Of a stretch of 16,483 bases of DNA, positions 1-10,900 are shown piece by piece. A program made the position numbers and the translations under genes. Positions within the stretch are counted from its first letter, which is position 1. Each line of letters opens with the position of its first letter. The stretch comes from Euperipatoides rowelli. Lineage: Eukaryota > Onychophora > Udeonychophora > Euonychophora > Peripatopsidae. Where the stretch lies: NCBI GenBank assembly GCA_003024985.2, contig PXIH01S0000143.1. The stretch is one strand, 5' to 3'. Below the pieces are notes generated by a model. It ran no database searches. It was not told where the DNA came from and saw nothing but the letters and a program-made list of their open reading frames with translations.

Positions 1-870
1 TTATTGTTTTGTTCTGGTTGTAAGTTGTAAAAATGTAAACATATTCCATAAATAAAATAATTAAAATAGTGAATATTTTGTTCAGCCTCTTGACAATCTG
101 CCGCCTTAGGCCTCCAAATATGTAAAACCGGCTCTGAGTATGTGTGGCTATGTATATGGCTGGGGGAGGTAATATGTGTTAAAGGTTATTTTAATGGAAA
201 TAAACAATTATTAGCATTTATGTTTTGGAAAATTTATTAAATATTTAGCAATTTGTTGCAAAATTAATATATTTACCACCTTAAATAATATTTTCATCAA
301 CCGTACACATCAATAATGAGATTTTCATTCAATTAATCAGAATGAAGATATGGTAGTACTTTACAAAACTGTCAGTTTCTCCAACAAAACACAATTCACA
401 AGCCATTAAGACGATAAAATTGTAATGGTTCAAATGATATAATATTCTGCACTTGACCGAATAGCACCAACTATTAGTGATAGTCCATACGCCATATAAA
501 GGATAGTTCAATTTAAGATAAATACAGAATATTTAAAACCACTAAAACAGATAGGAAGTTTGAGGACTAAAGAAAAAAGCTGAAATATTAATAATGACAA
601 AAGCATGAGAAGATTAAAGATGAAAGTCATACTAAAGGTTTTTTTTTCAAGTATTTGCTGCCTAAACTAAAGTACAGTATGTTTCTATTATTTTCCCAAA
701 AACATTTTTTTTTTTAAAAAAAAAAGGTGATTTCCCTTTTTAAATTAAATTTCCATCTAAGAAATTGATATGTTAGTAAAAGAGCTTTTATGCTTCAATC
801 TGCAAACCTAGCATTGAAAATGATCAGAGCTTTGTCAACAATTGTTGATATAAAAAAAAAAGTAACATAC
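1..870 (-). other. DHX36: Intron after exon f (incomplete)
   Basis: Non-coding stretch 3' of exon f. I searched both strands for the next DHX36 piece (a basic run after KDPF-x-IPL) and did not find it. It contains the end of a hAT-like repeat at 81-136, and T- and A-runs near 640-725. Nothing else was recognised. Confidence 0.8.
81..136. mobile_element. End of a decayed hAT-like nonautonomous element
   Basis: The segment CCGCCTTAGGCCTCCAAA followed by GTAAAACCGGCTCTG has the look of the end of a common short DNA transposon whose terminal repeat reads CAGAGCCGGTTTTAC on the other strand. Similar ends occur at 6318 and 6501. The opposite end and target duplication were not found, so this is a fragment. 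The class (hAT-like) is inferred from the CAGRGYCGG terminus. Confidence 0.4.
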
Positions 871-1044
871 CAATGGAATCATAAAAGGATCTTTAAAGCT
901 GAGACAGGAAGCTATAGTTAAAATTGGATTCAAACAGGAAAACATAGCACCAAACAACATCATTTTGCCAATATGGGGTTCTACAGGCATGCGAGCGAGA
1001 TGAAAACCCAATGGAGTCAGATTTTCTTGCAGATTTAATGCATT
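871..1044 (-). CDS. DHX36: DHX36-like exon f: winged helix to ratchet (helix-bundle) domain
   Basis: One hundred and seventy-four bases, exactly 58 codons, phase 0 at both ends. The acceptor is TTTTTTCTAG and the donor GTATGTTA. It encodes [35 protein letters not shown], then [20 protein letters not shown] and L. TPLG-x-HLA-x-(M/L)P-x-(E/D)P-x-IGKM is the universal end of the winged helix in DEAH/RHA proteins. LNPILTIA-x-x-LSFKDPF begins the ratchet helix bundle that grips nucleic acid. In DHX36 relatives the next residues are basic and start the following exon, which is left of the window. This is the last exon in view. Confidence 0.96.
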
Positions 1045-1956
1045 CTAGAAAAAAAAAAATAATAATTAATGTGAAAATAAACTGTAATTTTAATGTGTAC
1101 ATTTAATATTGAAATATGTTTAGTGGTCAAACAATGAATAACACTTGAGCCTAACCAAATAAATTATTTGAATACATACAATGCTAAACATAATATACTG
1201 TATGTTAGTTTTAACAACAATCATAAAAGTATGTAATTTTTAATAATAGAGCTACAATTTCAGAGAGAGTAAAAGGTTATTATTATTATTGAAGACACAG
1301 AACTCTAGCCACATTTTGTAGGATTTGAAGACTCTCACACGAACAATGTAGCATTTTAAATTATATTTTCTTAAAATAATTTATTAAGTCTTTAAGTGAA
1401 TGATCATCCCCTGTTATGCATTTCAACTTTATAGCCCATCACGTCTCTTCTAAAGGGGTAGGGCTCAAAACTAAATTTATTCCAAAAGATAGTTTTGTAT
1501 TATAGTCTATTAATTGTACGACTATATAAATAACTATAATGCTTGAAGTCACAGAACTTGAGCCACATTTTGTAGGATTTGAAGACTCTCACACAATGTA
1601 GCATTTTAAATTATATTTTCTTAAAATAATAATTGTTTGTGTAAGAGTCTACAAATCCTACAAAATGTGGCTCGAGTTCTGTGTCTTCAAGCATTATAGT
1701 TATTTTTATAGTCATACAATTAATAGACTATAATATAAAAATAATCTTTTGAAATAAATTTAGTTTTAAGCCCTACCCCTGTCCGAAGACGTGATGGGCT
1801 ATAAAGTTGAAATGCATAACAGGGGATGATTATTTACATATTTAAATTTAGCTGACATTGGCAAAGCTATACAGTAAATGATCACTTAAAGTAATAAGTT
1901 ATTATTTTAAGAAAATATAATTTAAAATGCTACATTGTTTGTGTGAGCGTCTTCAA

Positions 1957-1989
<33 letters not shown>

Positions 1990-4900
1990 GTTACAATATA
2001 TTGAACACAATGAGCCTAACAATTTTGTTGCATGAGAAAATTATACAAATAGACTTTATTTGGCCAAAATGATCTCTATAGATTTAATTCCAAGGGTGAG
2101 CCCACCCATCAATAAAACTAATATAATTTTCACTTTTTGTCTGTGTATGATCGATATCTAATCGACAACACTTAAAACTTCCATTATAAAGTGTTTTAAT
2201 TGCTCCCATCATTTAGTACAGATTTTTACATTAGAATAACATTATTACAATCAGTTAATTGGAATATTCACTATATAAAAGAAAAATATGCAAATTTTAG
2301 TCTTAAGTTACGTCAAAGTTAAAATTGTTTCTATTGTACATTAAACTTAGTATTAACTGTATTGGACTATTCCAATTAACGGATATTTTCAATAAAGTCT
2401 TTTATTAGTTTGTTATTTTTGACAGTTTTATATATACGTTAAGCTCAATATTGTTTGTTCTTAATGTTGGGGAAAAATTTTCAACATTGGACAAGAGGGA
2501 GGGGAGATTAGTTGGGAGAGGGAGCGGGTGAAACAAAATTGTTCCACTTTTGACAAAAATGATGTGCTTTTACTCTAGCTTAATATAAAACATGAGGGAA
2601 ATAACATTTACATTTTGGAAGAATAATTTCACTACGTTCAGGAAAAACTACATAATGGTAAAATGAGTTCCCTTTCCTCACAAGAATGTGTCTAAACAAG
2701 ACTCAGGTATCAAGCAATTTTAAATTATGTTTTAATTTTTAATCAATTTTTAAAAAAATATATATTATTTTTCTCAAACAGAAAACCGTTTCAACATTAA
2801 AACACTCAAAGGAAAATGGTAAGAGATCAATCCATTATCAGATTGAATTATATGGAAGCCATAAAAATGGCTGTGCTTTAGACAGTATAACTATTCTTAA
2901 AAAAAAAAAACTGTTTAGAATATGAAGCTGTTATTTTTCATATTGTTTTACAGGCCTATTGTCCTGGGAAATTTTGATTTTCTTTGAAGGATTTTCATTT
3001 ATGAAATAGTTAAAAAGCACTGAAAGTCTTTCATTTGGTTATAAAACTGAAACATAATAATTACAACTTCATAATCACAAAAAAAAGCTTTATATCTTTT
3101 ATTTATTTAAAAAAGTAGATAGAAATCTTTGGCGATCCATGAGCGCGAACCTCCACCTCGGAGAACGCACTTATTGATGCTGATGAAAAAAAAAAATCAT
3201 TTTTTAAAACAACATTACTACGGTATTTAAAAACATTAAAACCATTAAATTTAAATAACGTACCGTAATATATTTTTAAAAAAATTTCTTCATTTTACTG
3301 AAAGTATATTATAACAAGCTTTTCATAACTTACTAATTCCATGAGATTCTTGATTGCATCATATATTGCCGCAATAGAGGGCGATTCCAAAGCCTTGGTA
3401 ACAAATGGAATAATTTTTCCTAGTTTCAAAATCTGTAATAAAAATCAATCATTTTATAAAATTTACTCTTTAAAACGAAAAGGAAAAAGATTAAAATAGG
3501 ATGGGATTCAAACAAGCAAAAGAAACGCATCATTTAATTCCATTCATGAAAATATAGAAAATGAGGAAAGCAATGCTACATCCTTTCCTCTATTCAGTAC
3601 AAACTTACTTAGACTAATATTAAGTTTTATCGCAAAAACATTAATATAAAACAATCTACAAAAAAAGAACATCATCATCAAACCTTGATTTGCAAACATA
3701 ATTCTTCCAGAGGTGTCCGCAACATTTCTGGTAACTGATATTGATCTAGCATATCCTCTCTTACTTTGGTATAAAGATGGAAGCAATAGCCATTCTGCAC
3801 CCTGGAGAGAAAAGACGTATCACAGGGAATGAGAGTGATCCTCCAGAAAAAAATGACTGAAATATTTAAAACGCTATAAAAATATATACAAACACAAAGA
3901 TGTGTTGGAATTATTTTAATTTGAATATTTTTCAATAATGTACCGGATTGTACATGTGGGAATTGAATTAAATGAATAATATTCTTTTAATAATTTCTTC
4001 AATCCTGTTAAATAAAATTAGCTAACTGCTTGCTGTAAAGGGACCAATAATTATTGCTCTTGTGTTGTAGCTATTATGTATTGATGCAAATTGATGCATT
4101 AATGTGTAATTAACATATTGAGTTTTTCAACTTAAGATGACAGTGATATCCATGATGATATAATACTGGCACATTCTCACTTGTATTTAACTCGAGGCAA
4201 ACTTTTTTTTTAAGTGAAAACGCCATTTTACAATTATCCACTTTGCCAAAGAATCTGAGATAATAGTAAGAACAAGGTATTATATTGATTCAATATTTGA
4301 TTGGTCATCAGGCAAAATATAAAAATCCCAAATGTGTTTTTTTTTTTAAAAAAAAAAAAAAATTCAACCCTCTTCCCCTTCACCACATAACATGATTAAG
4401 AAACAAAACTACCAAATTCGGCAACAATCAATTTGAGAGAACACCACTTCCTTCAAATAATAATTCTAACAAGAAATCATAGTTTAAAATTAAATCTCGA
4501 TTAAAATCACAAGTAACCATGACCACATTTACCTAGAAGTGGCAAGCAAAATAGGGTGTCTTAAAATTGTTTACATCGTAAATTATTTATTTATTAAAAA
4601 TTATAAATCAGTAAATTCCTTTGTTTCATTTAACCTCCTTAATATGATTTAATTATTAAGATTAAATGAAGCATAATTTTATTCAGATGATTGGTTAACA
4701 TTATGATGATCAATTTGTCAATTGTTAAGTCTAGATTAGGGTTACCATACGTCCCGGTTTAGTCGGGAACGTCCCTGTTTTTAAGAGTTAGTCCCGGTGT
4801 CCTGAAAAGGTCTCTAGGGACACCTAAATGTCCTGGTTTTAGTAAATGTGTTCCCTCCCTTTGTTAAATGGCTTGAAAAATTATAATAATTTATAATCTT

Positions 4901-7900
4901 GTGTGCACTGCATGACAGAAGTGAAAACTTTAAATCAAATTCCCAATCCAAATTTGTTATGAAAAGCATTTTTAAACGACTGTAATCAATAAAAACAAAA
5001 GATTAGCAAATGTAGCAAGCGTGAACGCAAAAAAAAAAAAAAAATTTCAGCGATGACAAGAAAACTTGATATAAAATTCCCAATTTGATCAAAAAATTAT
5101 TTTGTTAAAAAAATTAAGATTTGGACCGACAAGTTGGCACACAAAATTGATTTAATCAATGTTTTTTTTTTTGTTTTTTTTTTAATATTGTAACATTTTT
5201 ATCATAACAGCAACATACTCTCACTGCATTCATGAGAATTAAAGCACCTGTATCCAAAGACGTTTGAAGTCACGTCTTTGCCGGTATCACAAATTCCGTC
5301 CAGGTTCGTTTTAAATTTCTTGTTTATTATTTCATTTACCAAGGTAAAAAGAAAATGCTCATTCAAAGAAAAGCTTAAAGAGGATTCACATAAAGACAAA
5401 GCAGCTATGCCCTCAGACTCAGGTTTTGATGCTATGGTTGTACATTCGCCACTCTCACTAAGTTTTTTTTTTTTAAATTTCTAAAAATATTATAACAAAA
5501 GTTTAATACTAACAGTTGAAATTATGTTTATATTTTTGTGGCAAGTTAACCATCACCAAGTTACTGTTAATCATAATGGTTAATTAAAAAAAAATTTTTT
5601 ATTCTAATTAAAGATACATTAAAAAATGATTAAATTAATTCACTAAAATCATAGCATAACTAACAAGAATCAATTTTAAGAAAAGAAATGAAGTTAATGG
5701 CTCGAAGAAAGTAAAGCAAATATACAAATATATTCTTCACATTAAATCCACCCATTAACTAATCCGTCTAAAAATTGAGCTACATGTAAATAAATATAAT
5801 CCTCTCCATAAAACAATATACAGAATATTTTTCTTTTTTTTTAAGGATTATCCCAATTATCCTTCTTGGATTTAGCAATTTATTTAATTATAATATTCGA
5901 AATTCACAACAGATTTATAAAGGTTATATTAGAACTAATAGCTGTTCAGTCATACACATACCCAATTTATTAAAACTAATTGATTGAACATACTGTATGA
6001 TAATTCAGATAAGATAATTCATCTTTGATTTATTTTTTTGTTAATATTACCTAAAAATTTGTTTATTAATCATGTGTGTATTAAATATTTACTAATCTTT
6101 TTTTATTCATCACGTGTATAAATAACCTTCATATCCAAACCTTAAGCTAAAATTTTCTTATATCTGCTATTTGTATTATAATGTTAAATAAATGAACATA
6201 AATAATAATAATAAATGCAAGTTATTTTATGAAATGGTTGGGTTATAAAAAGGCTAATATAATTACAACTAATAAGCATGAAAATGAAAAATGTTTATAA
6301 AAAACACCCTTCAATCCCAGGGTCGGGTTTAAACTTGTTGAGGTCCTGGGCTATAAAAAGTTTGGCGGGCCACTTGTATTATTAGAATTAAATTTTGATT
6401 TAATTTTTTTTTGCAAGAGGTCAAGTTCCCCCCTCCCTTGCCCCTGTGATTATGAGGCCCTAAGCTGCAATTAACCAAGCCCATATATAAACTTGGCTCT
6501 GCCCACTACTCCCCCCCCCCCATCACCAGGTGTCCTGGTTTTTCCCTTTTTCATTATGGTAATTGTTTTTAAGAACTTTAAATTATCTGTTTTTTTTTTA
6601 AATTCTATAAGTTTTATATATACCACTCTAAAACAACCGGAGAATCAATCTGTTAATAATTGGAATGTTACATGATGGTGTAGAATTAAGTAAAATATGA
6701 AAAATTCATGAAAATTTCAGTAATATGTCTCATTAAGCAGTTGCCAGTTATCAAAGGGTCTTATCTTGGACATGTATAAAAAAAAATATGAATAAGGATA
6801 ATGTAAAGAAGTAATAAGATCCAAGCTTAGAACGTGATTACATAAAAAAAAATGTGAATTTAATAAAATAAAAAGATCAAAATGTTAATTTAGTGTATTT
6901 CTTTATTATTTATGTTTAAAATAAATAATAGTACTAATATCATAAATTAAGGCAGAGAGCCAAGCTGTGATTGGTCATTGATTAATTCTAATGTCCTGAT
7001 ACTGAATAAATTGCAAGAATACAAGGAAAGAGTTTTAATAAAAATAAGTCAATATTTTAAATGCTGCAGACTGGAAAATATATTTTTATCATTATACCTC
7101 ATATCTTAGAATTTAAAAAAAAGTCAATAGAAACTGATCTTAACAAATACAATGATATAATAGATGCATTTTTCAGATAACTAAAGTTTTAATTTTGATA
7201 ACTGTTATACAGTTATACAGTATATAAATTTTTCTTTAAATATTGAACTAAATATTGTGTACTAAAGGCAGATGTCATATTTATGTATATTTTGCGACAA
7301 GTTTATATTGAGATGGAATAAAAAATAAACAGTATACAGTATTAGCTTAATTTTATTTTGTAAAAATTTCATAACGGGGGCGGAAATAAATATTGTCTAG
7401 GGGCGCCAATAACACAAATACAGATTTGCATTTAACCCAAAAAAAAACTAACCATTGTAAAATACATACCTCCCTGCTCTACCTCTTCGTTGGTGAGCAT
7501 TAGCCAAGCTGACCCATTCTGGGTTTAAAGTCTGCAATTTTTTATCTATATCAAACTTCTTCATCTTAATTTTACCCGAATCAATCACAAACACAACATC
7601 TTCAATTGTAATACTGAAAAAAAAAAAGGTTATAAACAGTAAGACTATTAAATTGCAACAGCATGAAAATTAAGCAGATTTATGAATGATAACTATAGTA
7701 TATGAACATTATAATTCATAACATCTGCATGTTCCTCAGCAAGCCTATCTGTAATATCTAAAATATATCACAAGATATACAGTACATACTGTATATGAGT
7801 GATAGGAACACATTTTATTTATAAATAAATCAATATTTTTAGCAAAAAAATTACCTAAATATGAAAACATTAAATTTATGCATGTACAGTAGATAATTTA

Positions 7901-10900
7901 ATTCCTTGATTCACCAATTCAAGTAAGGAAAAAAAAATCGTTCAGATTTAAACTGGAAAGTCAGTTTTATCATTTTTGTTAATTGCTTATACTTGGCTAA
8001 ATATTTATAAAGTACTAGCAGAAAGATCCCAGCATTACCTGGGGAAGGGGGGGGCAAAGTATGTGATGGGGTGACCCGGTTTTAATGATAGCCTATACTT
8101 TCCATGGGATCCTAGATAATAAGTGTGCCAAACTTTGTCCTGATTGGTTTAACTGTTTAGGAATTGTCCCTGGAGGTGGGTGTTCCATAGAGTCAGGGTT
8201 ATGCAGTGATTCGGTTTAATGATAGCCTATGTCACCTGCTTGGTCCTGGAGTATAAGCATGTCACATTTGGTGATAATTGGTCAAATGGCTGAGAATTGT
8301 ATAGAGAGCATATGTACTATGCATATCGTACAATGTACTGTATATGCTGTAAATTAATAAAGACATAAAATTTTATACTAGACCTTTTAGCAGGACATTG
8401 TCTGTCTCTGATTAATATAATATTTATATTTATTAGTAATTCATAGTTATCACAGATAATTGTAAGAGGTACTGTTGCTGAGACAAGACATGTAAGAGAG
8501 CAGAATTACATCTCCAATGGAGGTGCAATTCAGCTATGTTACAGTCGAATAAAATAATTTAAAAGATTTAATCCAGAGGCTTTAAAAATGAGATCAGAAA
8601 TAAAACATCAAACAAATAATACTAATATATACGGCAAGTATTTAGAGTGACTTTTTAGTTAACAGGATGTTCCCTGTATTACGAGATTTTAATGTTAAGG
8701 CTTTCAGTAAAATTTTTAATTTTACGCTACACTGTAACGTAAAATTAAATTTTACGTTACAGTGTAACGTAAAATTAAAAGAAATATTTTTTTAAAAAAG
8801 TCTATTTTTTTAAATAAATAATTAGAGTTTATTTAAATAAAACTTATTTATTTTGTTTTATATACTTTACATTTTTTTTAGAAAAGTTTAATATCATCTT
8901 ATTTGAATTTAAAATAATGCCACTCAGATTTCGTCATGCTTAGTTATCTGTTTTGATCGTAGTAGCCTAATTGTATAAAAGTCTTTAACTTAATACTGGG
9001 ATAAATAAATTAATTATTGAAACATAAGAGAAGAGTAATTTCACCTCTTTAATATTAAACCTTTTTTTTTTTCAAACAAGGCGAAATCACATGTGTATTG
9101 GCACTGCCGCTGATTTTCAGATCTTTTTTTAAATGAAACATATTAATAATGCATGTTATGATTGTGGAATCATAACATGCATTAATTTTTTTTTAGAATT
9201 CGCTAGCATTACTGACATACTTTTTATTTATACAGCAAATGCAGGAGCAAATGGGTCCTTTATTTGGATGTGTCCTGTCAAATGCTTTAATAACTCCTAA
9301 AATAAATGTTAATTTTTTAATGATTAAAAATTTCAAATATTTTTTTATAGCCATTATTATTAGTCTAACTGATAATCTAGCCACTTCTTGGAATTTCANA
9401 GCTATAGGCTAGCTGTTTATTAGTGGTTAATGTTGATGACCATTGTATTTCATAATTTTATTCATCTATTTATGCTTTTATATAGACTACCATGGCTATA
9501 GATACATTAAACCGATTGGAAATTGACCTAAAACTTTCAACACAATTTCCGGCGTGAGCCAAAGAGTTATGTTATTAGAATTTTTTTTTTTAATTCATTC
9601 TCCCTTCCAATTCCAACTAAAATGAGAGAATATAATTTCCTCAATAGATTTTCAAATTGTGTTCTGCAGTAAAATTACTGATGATTGTTAATTTTATTTG
9701 CTAGTTTATAATGTTCAATATATCATATTAAAGAAACACATTCCTCTTTATAAATAAATTAAAAAAAGATTTTTGAAATGTTTATAATTGTAATTGAATA
9801 TTGTACATTAAAAATATATTCTGGTTTTTCTCTAACTATCTCATCTTCACTATCGTCTAAAATTGTTTTTGTTTTTTTAATTATTTAGCATAAACAAAGT
9901 GCGACATTTTTTTTCTTGTATGTGTGAGAAAAGGATTTTCACAGTAATTTATATTTACTCTAATTTTTCTGTAAATGTAATACTATATATAATTTGTTTA
10001 TGATTTTGTATATAGCCTACTACATTTTTCTTATGGTTCATGAATTAAGTATTTATCTGTCAATCACTTACTGTAATAGGCTTTTGTAGTTGTAAAGTAC
10101 TGTTTAAATTAAATAAATAACTTCTGCTAGAACTAGAACGTAGTTCTTGCGTGTTCGCGAAAGAAATACTTACGGTTGTAGTTCTCAGTTCTGTGTTGAC
10201 GTTCTATATAAGTTCTCATAACCGAGTCAGAACCTTTTCGCGAATGCAACCCCAGTTTTCAGAAAAAGATTGTTGGAGGTAACAGTATTCTCATTTTTTC
10301 TACAAAAAAAAAAAAGTACTGGCGCAGGTATTGCTGAATTACTGCTAGCCATTGGCCAAGTAAGCCAAAGCTTATAAATATGACCACTGATTAGCCTACT
10401 GAAGATATATTTAAACCTACAATACAAATTCTTCTTTAATTACAGTAAAATAATGAAGCATGCATTACCTTGTTTCAGCAATATTAGTAGCAATGATAAT
10501 CTTCCTCATTCCAGAAGGTGGTCTATTGAATATCTCTTTTTGGTTGATTGTAGGCATCAATGAATGTAAGGGCAGAATGCGAAATTTAGCTTAAGGAAAG
10601 GAAAAATATTAGTTTACTAAATTATATTAATACAAAAGCATAGTTATAAGTTATGACTAGTAAAAAAATAACCAGGGAAGCCATATTGTTATACTTCACA
10701 AGATAAAGTTAGGTCTATCCTTTCATCTATAGAAGGAATACATTTAGTATATTTCTATTTCAAATTTTTTTTAAAAAATTAATCTATTGTATTTCTTTGT
10801 ATTATTAGGAAAGCGTCATTTACAGTCTTGCTAACATAAGAACCAATCAATATATAGATTTATTTGACAGGTTACACCTTTTTAATGAATCAATTCAAAG

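Larger units (their letters stand above)
1045..3333 (-). other. DHX36: Intron between exons e and f
   Basis: 2289 bases without coding signal. It holds the large fold-back repeat at 1291-1959 with its flanking ATT microsatellite, a short inverted-end element at 2252-2382, a purine-rich stretch near 2490-2535 and a small GC-richer island at 3128-3184. The rest is unremarkable AT-rich sequence. Confidence 0.85.
3802..7469 (-). other. DHX36: Intron between exons c and d
   Basis: 3668 bases. It contains decayed transposon-like pieces at 4738-4865, 6318-6501, 6515-6550 and 7376-7410, many poly-A/T runs, and an unidentified open frame at 5202-5459. No further DHX36 sequence is needed here, because exon c joins exon d in frame within motif VI. 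Confidence 0.85.
7614..10468 (-). other. DHX36: Intron between exons b and c
   Basis: 2855 bases. It holds a duplicated interspersed repeat (8014-8340), a tandem palindrome pair (8717-8776), a 17-bp-arm hairpin (9147-9184) and a GTTCT/TTCGCGAA-rich island (10129-10250). One undetermined base (N) lies at 9399. Confidence 0.85.

Noticed and set aside
3128-3184. Possible tRNA or Pol III gene from a GGTTCG box and T-run
   Set aside because: No A box, acceptor stem or cloverleaf can be drawn; retained only as a GC-richer island.
9193-9384. Open frames on both strands (63 residues minus; a plus frame following TTTATACAG)
   Set aside because: No family resemblance; both strands are open because stops happen to be scarce, and the plus frame is opposite to the host gene.
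10227-10427. Minus-strand frame whose [12 protein letters not shown] end faintly recalls a hAT transposase C-terminus
   Set aside because: The resemblance rests on a few residues, the neighbouring text does not fit, and an A-run splits the frame. It overlaps the GTTCT/TTCGCGAA island and is probably chance.
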